DNA from: Sporomusa silvacetica DSM 10669
GTDB lineage: Bacteria; Bacillota; Negativicutes; Sporomusales; Sporomusaceae
Assembly: GCF_002257705.1 (NCBI RefSeq)
Contig: NZ_LSLK01000137.1
Span: forward strand, 1 to 64,000
Length of the DNA: 64,000 nucleotides
Direction of reading: 5' to 3'
Positions 24,354-32,549 of this stretch are shown in pieces (position 1 is the stretch's first letter; the number at the start of each line of letters is the position of its first letter). Under the pieces are notes generated by a model. The model did no database searches. It was not told where the DNA came from and worked only from the letters and a program-made list of their open reading frames with translations. The position numbers and the translations under genes were made by a program.

Positions 24354-26192
24354 CTATATCTCACATGGTTCTATGCACATGCTATCCATGAAATACATAC
24401 TAAAGGTGGCACTTCCTCCCAATTCGACGTGTTCAATCTTATTAGCCTGCTGCCGCAAGCCAGTAAACGCTCTTTGATCAAGCAAGGCCTTAACTGCCCC
24501 GGCGTGAGCGGCATTTCCTGCCGTCTTTAGCTTATGCAAGCTCAAGTGCGGAATAAGACCGATATCCACCGTGCTTGCTAAATTAAGATGGGTAGCAAAG
24601 GTTCCCGCCAGCACTATCGAATCTAAATCTGCCACACTCAAACCGGCGATATCAAGCAATGTCCTAATACCGGCACAAACTGCTCCTTTAGCCAATTGCA
24701 ACTGACTGATATCGTGTTGGGTTAAAACAATATCCTCGCCGTCTGGATTATAGGCCAAGACAAACTCCCGTTTCTGCTGACCATCACGAATACGGGTTAG
24801 CAGTTCTGGCACCAGCTCAGCTTGCACCTCCAGATCATTAGGGTCATTGATTGTTCCTGATTGACTGATGATCCGGGCCTTACGCATTTGCTGCACTGCT
24901 TCAATGAGTCCAGACCCGCATATGCCAGTGGCTGCACCGCCACCTATGACTGCAAGCGACACACCCTGTTCATCAATAGCCACCCGCTCAATCGCACCCG
25001 GCTGAGCCCGCACGCCATGCGTAATTCCCGCCCCTTCAAAGGCAGGGCCGGCAGCCGTGGAGCACGCCCACATTTTTGTTCCGTCTTGTAAGTATAATTC
25101 GCAGTTTGTACCGATATCGATCAGCAAATGGCGCCCTGTCGCCAGGAGTTCCTCTGACCCCAGAATAGCACCCAGCGTATCTCCGCCAACGAAACCACCT
25201 ACGTTGGGGAACATGATGACTTTAGCTTGCGGGTGCAATACAAACCCCACCTCGCTAGCATCAAGCTCCAAATCCGCATTACACACCGACACAAAGGGAG
25301 AGAGCGCCAAATAAGAGACATCCAGCCCTAGAAACAAATGATGCATAGTAGTGTTGCCCACCACAACCGCCTTGTAAATTTGGTTGCTCGCAATCTCTGC
25401 AGCATTACATAATTTGTTTAGTAAACCATTAATGGTACCGGTAACCGCTTCCCGTAGTAAGTTACGGTTGCTCACCCCCTTGTTGGCAAATTCAATACGT
25501 GAAATGACATCAGCCCCATAACGCGTCTGACCATTCTCTGCCGCCGCCAACCTGACCATAGCTCCGGTCTCTAAATTATACAATGCAACAGCGATATTGG
25601 TTGTACCAATGTCAATGGCCACACCATAAACAGGTGCTTTCTCCGCCCCTGGCAGAACAGCCAGAATTTGATCTTTCCACATAACAGCCGAAACAGCAAG
25701 ATTCTCTTGTCTTATCACCGGAGACAAGGTTTGTAATTGTGACAACCCTATTTTCAAGTCAGTAATCGGACAAGTCTCCTGCAATTTCGCCAGCAATCGG
25801 TTCCAGTCGCCCCGCTCATCTTCAAGCGTTGGTAGGTCAAGGTTAACCTGCACCTGGCTTACACCACAATACTCACTGCTTGCCTGCTCAATAAACAAGA
25901 GTCCTTCCTTCCTATCGACATTACCGCTAGCCCCACAGACTAAAGCCATTTCTGGCTGGGGTTGAACCAGGCAAGCAAGCCGGACTCCAGTCGCAAGCTC
26001 GCCGGCACTAAGTTTTTGGTATTCCAGTTCCGTCGGTGCTGGTGCGCCAGTTATTATTTGCACTTTACATTTCCCGCATGACCCCTGCCCATTGCAAATA
26101 TTAGTTACAGGTTGGTTATAACGGAGTAAGGTTTCCATTAGGTTTTCGCCTTCTGCCACAGCTAACGATTCCGAGTTGACTTTAATCTGCAT
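24354..26192 (-). CDS. corrinoid protein reductive activator (RACo/RamA-like ASKHA ferredoxin)
   Basis: 612 aa from ATG 26192 (GGAGGAGAACAGTT before it). An N-terminal plant-type [2Fe-2S] domain has C-N-G-Q-G-S-C-G-K-C near residues 32-41 and RLACLVQP as fourth ligand region. A linker follows, then an ASKHA ATPase-type domain: VAIDIGTTNIAVALY, GNTTMHHLFLG, LLIDIGTNCELYL and GICGSGLIEAV. Such proteins use ATP and low-potential electrons to return inactive Co(II) corrinoid proteins to Co(I). It overlaps the DUF1638 gene by 11 bp and precedes the regulator. It probably serves both corrinoid proteins here. Confidence 0.9.
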   Translation of the reverse strand: MQIKVNSESLAVAEGENLMETLLRYNQPVTNICNGQGSCGKCKVQIITGAPAPTELEYQKLSAGELATGVRLACLVQPQPEMALVCGASGNVDRKEGLLFIEQASSEYCGVSQVQVNLDLPTLEDERGDWNRLLAKLQETCPITDLKIGLSQLQTLSPVIRQENLAVSAVMWKDQILAVLPGAEKAPVYGVAIDIGTTNIAVALYNLETGAMVRLAAAENGQTRYGADVISRIEFANKGVSNRNLLREAVTGTINGLLNKLCNAAEIASNQIYKAVVVGNTTMHHLFLGLDVSYLALSPFVSVCNADLELDASEVGFVLHPQAKVIMFPNVGGFVGGDTLGAILGSEELLATGRHLLIDIGTNCELYLQDGTKMWACSTAAGPAFEGAGITHGVRAQPGAIERVAIDEQGVSLAVIGGGAATGICGSGLIEAVQQMRKARIISQSGTINDPNDLEVQAELVPELLTRIRDGQQKREFVLAYNPDGEDIVLTQHDISQLQLAKGAVCAGIRTLLDIAGLSVADLDSIVLAGTFATHLNLASTVDIGLIPHLSLHKLKTAGNAAHAGAVKALLDQRAFTGLRQQANKIEHVELGGSATFSMYFMDSMCIEPCEI

Positions 26193-26850
26193 AACTGTTC
26201 TCCTCCTCCAATACAATTGGTGTACCAGGAGCCACCCTGATAACATCCGGATGCCGTTTCCTGGTAGTAACTGCGTTCAATAGTGCAAGATTCCCTACGA
26301 TCTCGCTGACCTTCCAGCCAAAAAAGCCGGCAATTTGCCTGACCCTTTGCCTGTATTGCTCCAGTTTTTTCGCCTCACAGTTGGTTCGGATAAACACGGC
26401 TTCCTGGTACGTGCCATAGAGAGTCTGAATTAGGTATTGCGCATCATCTTCCCCGTACTTATCAACATATTCCAGGTATTCCGCATAAGGATCCCGACCA
26501 TATTCCAACCAGCCTTGACTAAAATAGTAGACTGCCGGATTATCCTTAGACAACTCTTGCCGCCGCAAATCTGAACCTAGCAATAAGCTGATACAATCAT
26601 GTGCCTTTGGCAGTACCAAAGGCACCGTGACAGATACCAGTCCCTCTACGGCATGTGAACATCGCCCATAGGTTAGAATAATCATATCGTAGTCCTGGGA
26701 CGCATTAATCCTACGCTGCAGCTCCTTATGCAATTGGTCTGGAAAAGCATGCAAGGAAAATTCCAAAAATTCACAGTCAACTGCGGAGGAAACCCCCATC
26801 TCTACCACTTCATTCTTAGTGGAAAGACAACCAATCAGCTTAATTCGCAC
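26182..26850 (-). CDS. DUF1638-domain protein of the methyltransferase cluster
   Basis: 222 aa. Family features: IILTYGRCSHAVEGL near 55-70 and PKAHDCISLLLGS near 80-92, with conserved Cys residues that may bind metal or corrinoid. DUF1638 proteins are common next to corrinoid methyltransferases, but their activity is unknown. GTG 26850 follows GGAGGGATAAA. First gene of the DUF1638, activator, regulator, corrinoid-protein operon. Confidence 0.82.
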   Translation of the reverse strand: MRIKLIGCLSTKNEVVEMGVSSAVDCEFLEFSLHAFPDQLHKELQRRINASQDYDMIILTYGRCSHAVEGLVSVTVPLVLPKAHDCISLLLGSDLRRQELSKDNPAVYYFSQGWLEYGRDPYAEYLEYVDKYGEDDAQYLIQTLYGTYQEAVFIRTNCEAKKLEQYRQRVRQIAGFFGWKVSEIVGNLALLNAVTTRKRHPDVIRVAPGTPIVLEEENSYAD

Positions 26851-27013
26851 TTTATCCCTCCCAGCAACTGGTTAGATCCCTAAAACATGACTTCTGTTAG
26901 GGCGCAAAAAAATCAAATAGTCTTAAAATTACATACTATAATTCAATAATATATACATTTCCTTTTAATGTCAAAGGTTTGTTATGTACTTAATTTTATT
27001 TTAAGAATAATAA

Positions 27014-27049
27014 GGGGCGGTTATTGTGTGTTCTCACAATAACCGCCCC
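27014..27049 (-). terminator. terminator behind codY
   Basis: Perfect 15-bp stem GGGGCGGTTATTGTG / CACAATAACCGCCCC with a 6-nt loop; the minus strand continues TTATTATTCTT. About 75 bp after the codY stop. Confidence 0.8.
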
Positions 27050-27122
27050 CTGTATTTACCTTACATCAGCGCAATTCAACACGCCCCAGTGGACAATCAA
27101 TTGTCACAATAAATACCTTGCC

Positions 27123-27902
27123 TTAGTGCTTTTTCTTATTAAACTCTTCAATTAGATGTTCATTGAGAATTCTAATATAGGTGCCTTTCATGCCCAGCGA
27201 CTTAGACTCAATCACGCCGGCACTCTCAAGTTTTCTCAAAGCATTGACAATGACTGACCTAGTAATTCCTGCTCGATCAGCAATTTTACTGGCCACAATC
27301 AAACTCTCATCGCCATCAAGTTCGCTTAGAATATTCATTGCCGCTTCCAGCTCGGAATAGGAAAGCGTACTTAAAGCGACCTGTACAGTAGTTCGTTTGC
27401 GGGTCTCGTCCTCCATTCTATCCATCCTGCCCCGTAGTAAATCCATACCAAGCATTGTGGCACCATATTCAGCCATCACAAGATCATCTTCAGTAAAGTC
27501 CGCATCAAACTTTCCAATAACTAAAGACCCCAGACGTTTACCAATTCCAACAACAGGAACTATCAATGTATACTTTTCACTAACAAAAGGACATTGCAAT
27601 TGCTCATTAAACACACAACCACCATTCTTGGGACGAATATTGCAGGTAGTTTCACGCACACTGCTCAGTACTTTGGTATACCCTTCCGGAAACTGACCTT
27701 GTTCTAACAAGTCATCCAGCATGACTCCACATTCAAATCCCTCATGCAAAGCATGTCCGATAATTGCGCCTTTTTTCCCAATCAGATAAACATTAGCTGC
27801 CATACATCTACTGAGAAGCTTAGTAACCTCACTATAATCCACTTTTTCCGTTTTTTGTAACAGATGATTTATTTCCCGCGTTTGTTTCAACAATGTTGTC
27901 AT
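27123..27902 (-). CDS. codY: global nutritional regulator CodY
   Basis: 259 aa from ATG 27902, the usual CodY length. An N-terminal GAF domain binds branched-chain amino acids (LLQKTEKVDYSEVTKLLS, then FNEQLQCPFVSEKYTLIVPV). The C-terminal winged helix has SKIADRAGITRSVIVNALRK, then SLGMKGTYIRIL. It represses nitrogen and amino-acid uptake genes when nutrients are rich and also senses GTP in related species. Stand-alone here rather than in the clpYQ-codY operon of bacilli. Dpp, Liv and urea operons in the same window are plausible targets. Confidence 0.95.
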   Translation of the reverse strand: MTTLLKQTREINHLLQKTEKVDYSEVTKLLSRCMAANVYLIGKKGAIIGHALHEGFECGVMLDDLLEQGQFPEGYTKVLSSVRETTCNIRPKNGGCVFNEQLQCPFVSEKYTLIVPVVGIGKRLGSLVIGKFDADFTEDDLVMAEYGATMLGMDLLRGRMDRMEDETRKRTTVQVALSTLSYSELEAAMNILSELDGDESLIVASKIADRAGITRSVIVNALRKLESAGVIESKSLGMKGTYIRILNEHLIEEFNKKKH

Positions 27903-27979
27903 TGTATAATCCCGCCTTTCCAAAATTAAGTACCTATATTACAACAAAACATAGACCATCTTCTAGGACAATCTATATC

Positions 27980-27994
27980 AATTACTTGAAAATT
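27980..27994. promoter_or_regulatory. candidate CodY box upstream of codY
   Basis: AATTACTTGAAAATT matches the CodY consensus AATTTTCWGAAAATT at about 12 of 15 positions, about 80 bp upstream of codY. Autoregulation is plausible. Confidence 0.4.
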
Positions 27995-28213
27995 CCGTAA
28001 AATAATCCTGGGTTGCATGCTAGAGACAGCCCACGACCTTACACCTTCAATTACTGTGCAACTCTCAAGTACTTACAATACTATCCCTACTTTATCATTA
28101 TACCATGAGTTTTGCGGAAATTCAAAATCATAATCCGTTACTTTCTTTATTTTTGTCCATTATCAGGAAAATAGTTCATGTGTCAATAGGATTCATGTTG
28201 ATAATTTATGTCA

Positions 28214-28228
28214 AATTTACTGAAAAAA
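28214..28228. promoter_or_regulatory. second candidate CodY box
   Basis: AATTTACTGAAAAAA, about 12 of 15 matches to the CodY consensus. It lies in the 490-bp region between codY and the next gene, which otherwise holds no coding sequence I can support. Confidence 0.3.
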
Positions 28229-28270
28229 ATGCAGATTACCCTTGTTACATTGATAAGTCTTATATGCAAA

Positions 28271-28308
28271 TAAATCGGTAAGCTATCAATTAGTAGCTTA
28301 CCGGTTTA
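28271..28308 (-). terminator. terminator behind the CmpB-like gene
   Basis: 15-bp stem with one G-U pair, TAAATCGGTAAGCTA / TAGCTTACCGGTTTA, 8-nt loop. Confidence 0.6.
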
Positions 28309-28389
28309 TTCTTTAACAGGTACATCTCCATACTTGCCAGCCACTGTTTTCTAGTGGCTAGCGGTGACTGTTGCCCGCAAATTCCAAAA

Positions 28390-28800
28390 CTATTGATATA
28401 TCCGAACCTGATCTAGCCAGTCATGGATTTTTTCGAATAATAGGCCCGCAACAAACCATGCTGGAGCATAATCCAAGCGAATTAGCCCGTGAATATTGAA
28501 GACATCCTGGGAATAATCCCAAGGTATCGTGCCAATTATAACGTTTAGTATCCAACCAGTAAGGTACTCGACGGCAAAATATAGTAGCATCCAGACAATG
28601 CCGCGCCCCCACATCGGCCAGATCCTGATTACGTCATGCAGTGGCTCAAATAACAATGCTAAACCATATATCGGAAACATCCATAAGTAGGTTTTGGCTG
28701 TCAAGCAAACATCTCCGTTTAATAACGAACCCGCACCTGTCCAGATAATTTCGAGACACCAGCCTACTATTCCGTAAATGACAAAGTGTACCATATTCAT
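28390..28800 (-). CDS. putative ABC transporter permease family (CmpB-type) membrane protein
   Basis: 136 aa with about four TM helices: MVHFVIYGIVGWCLEIIWTG at the start, MFPIYGLALLFEPLHD, GIVWMLLYFAVEYLTGWIL, then APAWFVAGLLFEKIHDW. This matches the family labelled ABC_trans_CmpB, though no ATPase gene is nearby and transport is unproven. ATG 28800 with GCAGGTTTACACT is preferred; a GTG at 28830 is possible. Monocistronic. Confidence 0.7.
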   Translation of the reverse strand: MNMVHFVIYGIVGWCLEIIWTGAGSLLNGDVCLTAKTYLWMFPIYGLALLFEPLHDVIRIWPMWGRGIVWMLLYFAVEYLTGWILNVIIGTIPWDYSQDVFNIHGLIRLDYAPAWFVAGLLFEKIHDWLDQVRIYQ

Positions 28801-28881
28801 AGTGTAAACCTGCAACAAGTAATTATTCACGGTTTAAGAAGATCGTGATAACATACTAGCGCGTGGGTATTAGGCTATCTA

Positions 28882-29034
28882 TTATTTTGCCAGCGTCTGA
28901 TAACTTGGATGGCCTCTGTACCGTAGGGGGATAAACGCAAGGTCAATCATGCCATTTATTACTACAACTGATTGAGCAATGATAACAGGAAAAGCTAGTT
29001 TACCAATTTGTTTGTAACTGATGATATGTTGCAT
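28882..29034 (-). pseudogene. MATE-family efflux protein, N-terminal remnant
   Basis: ATG 29034 with an excellent ribosome site (GGAGGAATACT). The first 35 residues (MQHIISYKQIGKLAFPVIIA, then VVVINGMIDLAFI) are a typical MATE N-terminus. A run of five C then shifts the frame: the other frame continues PYGTEAIQVI, as MATE proteins do, before all similarity stops near 28890. The remaining 400 residues are deleted. The 50-codon ORF is therefore probably non-functional. Confidence 0.6.
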
Positions 29035-29058
29035 AGTATTCCTCCTGTGAAAGTCAAT

Positions 29059-29082
29059 AAGACGCCGAATAACCGGCGTCTT
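29059..29082 (-). terminator. terminator behind the 77-aa gene
   Basis: 9-bp stem AAGACGCCG / CGGCGTCTT with a 6-nt loop, between the 77-aa gene and the MATE remnant. Confidence 0.6.
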
Positions 29083-29151
29083 TTCACAATGGATTCATTT
29101 TACATTCTATGAAGTAAACAAACCTGCTGCAATTCGATATACTGCTGGTAG

Positions 29152-29385
29152 CTAACAGCCTTCACAATACTGGATTTCATTGTAGCTTAGCAATAACTGC
29201 TCATATAGTTTTTCTGCTTCCGCCTTGCCTTGAATAACCAGCCAGATATTTTTGTATCCCAGCCAACTTCCCGTTATAGATTCAGTCGTTCCATCTTGAA
29301 AAATAATAGTAGTTGCGTGATCACTCGTTTTAGATACAATGTCTTCGGCGATGCCCTGAATTTCAGATTCCGTCATTTTACGCAT
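29152..29385 (-). CDS. hypothetical 77-aa protein
   Basis: Short acidic protein with ATG 29385 behind GGAGGGAAAA. It has an N-terminal helix (MTESEIQGIAEDIVSK), a beta-rich middle (ATTIIFQDGTTESITGSWLG) and a C-terminal helix ending in YCEGC. No family recognised. The 357 bp upstream hold only a weak ORF and the terminator of the protease operon. Confidence 0.55.
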   Translation of the reverse strand: MRKMTESEIQGIAEDIVSKTSDHATTIIFQDGTTESITGSWLGYKNIWLVIQGKAEAEKLYEQLLLSYNEIQYCEGC

Positions 29386-29649
29386 TTTTCCCTCCAGCTA
29401 AGCTTTCTGTTCATAAAGCCAAATATTTCGTGCTTACTAGCCAAACCCCACTTTTTCTGAACCACTAGAAAGTTTTTCACCTCCACATGCACGTTTTTAC
29501 GGTATTGACCCTTTTCCATCACATATATTCGACAAAAACGTCCGCAAACCCTCCAGTTATCTGAATTTATTGGATATTTGAGCAAGCCCTGTTTAACTAT
29601 ATTGAAAAAGTAGTCTTAGAACCATAGAAATATATAAGTGGATCTGCTG

Positions 29650-29699
29650 AAAATAAAAAGCCGCTACCAATCTACAGGAATGTAGATAAATAGTGGCTT
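29650..29699 (-). terminator. terminator of the patatin/protease operon
   Basis: AAGCCGCTA / TAGTGGCTT outer stem with an inner ATCTAC...GTAGAT; on the minus strand it is followed by TTTTTATTTT. Confidence 0.8.
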
Positions 29700-29742
29700 A
29701 TCAGGCTTCTATCCTGAACCTTAGGAAAGTGCTATTCCATTG

Positions 29743-30666
29743 CTAGAGCCCAAACTGACCGGTATCCACCCATTCCATAGTTAACAAAGACCAAAAGTCA
29801 CTTGCTAACCCGTAATGAATATAATCATATGGTAACCAACCGTAGCCATTGTCTCCCCAGTTTGGTCCCCACGAGTTACGAATCAGAAGGGCTCCTTGTG
29901 AAATTTGATTACATGTCGTGTTTTTTATTTGAATACTATCATCATATCCAACCGCTACGATCGCATGACCCCATTGGGGAGATTCTCCGTTGCAAGGGAA
30001 TGGAATTCCTCCTGGAATGTCTGTATGTTCAAACGAGGGGAAGCCATAGAAACCAAACATTGCAGGAACTCCTGCCGCAATATATGAGCGTATACTGTTA
30101 AGCACCGTATCAGTATCCGGACGAGCTGTAATCGGGTCATGGCAAAAATACTTGATTGCCGTGTATTTATTGGCTATAGAATAGACAAACGGTGGCGGCT
30201 CTATATCAAAATCAGGGGCTTTGTCTGTGTATCCCCAGTACTCCTCTGGCGCAACGCCACATAAAGCTATTGCCCCCATTGTTGTTCTCAGCCACGCCCC
30301 GCTATCCCCAGTTGATCTCATGAGGTTACGGGTAGTCTTGTATATAAATAGGCGGGAGGCTTCGTTGTACTTGCCAAAAGCTCTTTGCTCGCAATATTCG
30401 ATAACGCCTGCGGCTGCATTAGCTGTGCACGATCCTAAATTACCTTGATCTTCCACAGGCGGAAACAATGACTTTAGATCTACCTTGTCAGGCAGCGTAT
30501 CACTCCTATCCTCTGGCAAACGTAATTTACGGGTAACTGTAATCACATCTGGATGCTTGGGAGAATAATCGCGTAAATCCGGTAATGGTAGAAGCCACCC
30601 CGTGTGTACCAGTCGTTTACTATCTGTTAGTGTTAACCGGTTCACTAAGCCAAGCAATTTTATCAC
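29743..30666 (-). CDS. papain-like (C1 family) cysteine peptidase
   Basis: 307 aa. The C1A catalytic set is complete: Gln74 and Cys80 in VEDQGNLGSCTANA, His in WGHAIVAVGYDD (about 232), Asn in IRNSWGPNWGDNGYGWLPY (about 265). There is no signal peptide and only about 60 residues precede the catalytic domain, so no classical inhibitory propeptide. ATG 30666 follows GAGAGGTGATAAA, 6 bp after the patatin stop, so the two are one operon. Role unknown: intracellular proteolysis, or an effector released by another route. Confidence 0.88.
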   Translation of the reverse strand: MIKLLGLVNRLTLTDSKRLVHTGWLLPLPDLRDYSPKHPDVITVTRKLRLPEDRSDTLPDKVDLKSLFPPVEDQGNLGSCTANAAAGVIEYCEQRAFGKYNEASRLFIYKTTRNLMRSTGDSGAWLRTTMGAIALCGVAPEEYWGYTDKAPDFDIEPPPFVYSIANKYTAIKYFCHDPITARPDTDTVLNSIRSYIAAGVPAMFGFYGFPSFEHTDIPGGIPFPCNGESPQWGHAIVAVGYDDSIQIKNTTCNQISQGALLIRNSWGPNWGDNGYGWLPYDYIHYGLASDFWSLLTMEWVDTGQFGL

Positions 30667-30672
30667 CTCTCA

Positions 30673-31728
30673 CTAAATTTTGTGTTGATCTTCCTTCGGG
30701 CGATTAAGGGGCATGCTGCCTAAGTTATCATACCAGTCGAAATACTTTAATGTATTTTCACGACCTGATTTTACCATTTTTCCTATTTCCATATTGTCGA
30801 TGCCAAAATCCATAGTTCTAATTCCTGGAGTATTAATGTAAATGGTTCGATGCCAATCCTCACTATGCAGATGCTGATTTTGTTGGCTTTCTATTATCGT
30901 GGCGATCAATCTCCAGCTATAAGAAAAGAAATCATTTATTGTGTACTGAAGAGGCTCCGCATGATCACGATACACAGCAATTTCATCAGTAGAGTCTAAA
31001 CGGAATCCAAGTGTTTCTTGATTGTACACGTACGGACTTGTTATCTTGTCTTGAAGTTGCAAGCTAGTATTTACTATATCGTAGTAGCTTGGAATGGTAG
31101 AGAAATGATTTACATATTTTTCTTGATCAAAAAGTCTGATTGGATAATTATCTAATAACCCTCCATCAACATAAAGATGATCACGTTTATCACGGACAGC
31201 AGTAAAGAATAGAGGTACTGACATTGAGATGCGTACAGCTTCCGCAATGCTCATATCCGGGGTCGTCTCGTATGAAAAGACCTCCGAAAACCCGGTAGAT
31301 AGGTTTGTGCCCGTAAAGTACATATCCTGGTATTTATTCGTCTGTCTTAAATCGAATACGTCTGTGAATGTTGCGTCAGCATTTCCGACCTTTGCTGCAA
31401 TAATGCTAGATACCCAATTATAAAAAAAATCGCCTTTATACCATCCATATTGATACACTAGTCTTTGGACTTCCCTGATAATTCCCCATGAATCATCTAA
31501 AAAATTTCGAAAGTCCAGCTTACTAAAGATATCTTTGATTTCTTCCGGGTGATAATTCAAGCCAACTAACAGTGCTGTTATAGCTCCTACCGACGAACCG
31601 CCGACGCGCTCTATATTATCGAGAATCCCTTTTTCACTTAGTACTTGCAGGGCGCCTACGTAGGCTATACCTTTTACCCCACCGCCCTCAAATACAAGAT
31701 TCTTGAAATAATATACCATGGATGGCAT
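30673..31728 (-). CDS. patatin-like phospholipase
   Basis: 351 aa from ATG 31728 (AAAGGAGGGGAA just before it); ATG 31719 is also possible. Patatin hallmarks: oxyanion GGGVKG at 15-20, nucleophile elbow GSSVG at 44-48 with Ser46, and the catalytic Asp in YVDGGLLDNYP about residue 190. No signal peptide or TM segment, so a cytoplasmic or peripherally membrane-bound lipid acyl hydrolase. It is followed closely by a papain-like peptidase; this pairing is unusual. No nucleotide-cyclase gene is adjacent, so a CBASS effector role is not supported. Confidence 0.88.
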   Translation of the reverse strand: MPSMVYYFKNLVFEGGGVKGIAYVGALQVLSEKGILDNIERVGGSSVGAITALLVGLNYHPEEIKDIFSKLDFRNFLDDSWGIIREVQRLVYQYGWYKGDFFYNWVSSIIAAKVGNADATFTDVFDLRQTNKYQDMYFTGTNLSTGFSEVFSYETTPDMSIAEAVRISMSVPLFFTAVRDKRDHLYVDGGLLDNYPIRLFDQEKYVNHFSTIPSYYDIVNTSLQLQDKITSPYVYNQETLGFRLDSTDEIAVYRDHAEPLQYTINDFFSYSWRLIATIIESQQNQHLHSEDWHRTIYINTPGIRTMDFGIDNMEIGKMVKSGRENTLKYFDWYDNLGSMPLNRPKEDQHKI

Positions 31729-31959
31729 TTCCCCTCCTTTAGATAATGCCTGTTGTTTTTTGTAAGCCTGTATTAATACACCATAAGATGTTCGATTATA
31801 TTTTATGCCTTTCATGCATATGATGTGCTTGTTTCCCAGTCCGTGTGTGCTTAGTCCAGCTCAAAGACACAGCTAGTATCATTATATTTTATTTTGTCAT
31901 TCCACTCTTTTTTTGCTAAGAAATCGATGCTTTATTTTCTTCCTTGCATATACATATAG

Positions 31960-31994
31960 TAAGGGCAAAAAAATGGCAGCATTTTTTTGCCTTA
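31960..31994 (+). promoter_or_regulatory. long hairpin in the leader of the secreted-protein gene
   Basis: Left arm TAAGGGCAAAAAAATG pairs with CATTTTTTTGCCTTA with one bulged G, around loop GCAG. It ends about 8 bp before the GAGGAGG ribosome site of the gene at 32016. Confidence 0.4.
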
Positions 31995-32015
31995 ATAATG
32001 AGGAGGAGAGCTCAA

Positions 32016-32405
32016 ATGAAAAAAACAATTGCCGGGATCGTATTAGTTTTGATGATATTTTTGGCCAGTACATGTTTCGCTATGCCAAGCTATAGTGTTG
32101 TAAAACTTGATGACATAACCTATGAAATAGTTACGTGCAAAACCAATGCTGGTTTAACCATTATACAGGCAACAGAGCATCCGGACAGCTGGAATCTGTC
32201 TTTCATTCCGAGGGGAATAAACGGCAGATTTGCTGACTACAATTATTTTGTTGACAATGGCACGTTGTATCTTCGCAATGTTGCTGGCGTTAAGTTGCCA
32301 GAATCCGCAGAATACATTGGCCCTGTTTCTTCTTTAGAGGATGCGTTAGAACAAGCTGCCGCTCATTGGATGAACAATTGTTTCAGAATGATCCCGCTTC
32401 CGTAA
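32016..32405 (+). CDS. small secreted protein of unknown function
   Basis: 129 aa. Clear signal peptide (MKKTIAGIVLVLMIFLASTC, cleavage near CFA). The mature part of about 105 residues has two beta-type stretches (YSVVKLDDITYEIVTCKTNA, WNLSFIPRGING) and a C-terminal helix (SLEDALEQAAAHWMNNCF) with two Cys that could pair outside the cell. ATG 32016 behind GAGGAGGAGAGCTCAA. Family not recognised. Confidence 0.7.
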   Translation: MKKTIAGIVLVLMIFLASTCFAMPSYSVVKLDDITYEIVTCKTNAGLTIIQATEHPDSWNLSFIPRGINGRFADYNYFVDNGTLYLRNVAGVKLPESAEYIGPVSSLEDALEQAAAHWMNNCFRMIPLP

Positions 32406-32452
32406 CATAGTGACCACGACGTAGATATTCTTTCGTCCGATAATAGACAATA

Positions 32453-32483
32453 CCCTCTAGTTCATCACTTCTGAACTAGAGGG
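32453..32483. terminator. terminator-like hairpin
   Basis: Perfect 12-bp stem CCCTCTAGTTCA / TGAACTAGAGGG with a 7-nt loop, in the convergent gap after the secreted-protein gene. Confidence 0.7.
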
Positions 32484-32496
32484 CATTTGTCACTGC

Positions 32497-32524
32497 GTGT
32501 CACCGGGACAGGTCCCTTGACACC
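32497..32524. repeat. REP-like palindrome
   Basis: GTGTCACCGGGACAGGTCCC followed by TTGACACC, an imperfect palindrome with GGGAC-AG-GTCCC core and GTGTCA/TGACAC flanks. Palindromes of this pattern recur as interspersed repeats in clostridial-type genomes (recollection). Only one copy is seen here. Confidence 0.5.
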
Positions 32525-32549
32525 ATTAATCACGTGTAGCATTTCCCCA

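Noticed and set aside
28335..28375. GCCACTG resembling the B12-box of cobalamin riboswitches
   Set aside because: The other conserved B12 riboswitch segments are absent and it lies downstream, not upstream, of the adjacent gene. It is part of a small inverted repeat.
29373..29585. 70-codon minus-strand ORF overlapping the start of the 77-aa gene
   Set aside because: No ribosome site before any start, low-complexity composition, and its end simply reads through the next gene's GGAGGG site.
29743..31728. CBASS-type defence operon built on the patatin
   Set aside because: No cyclic-nucleotide synthase or CapV-like sensor gene adjoins; only the pairing itself is reported as a finding.
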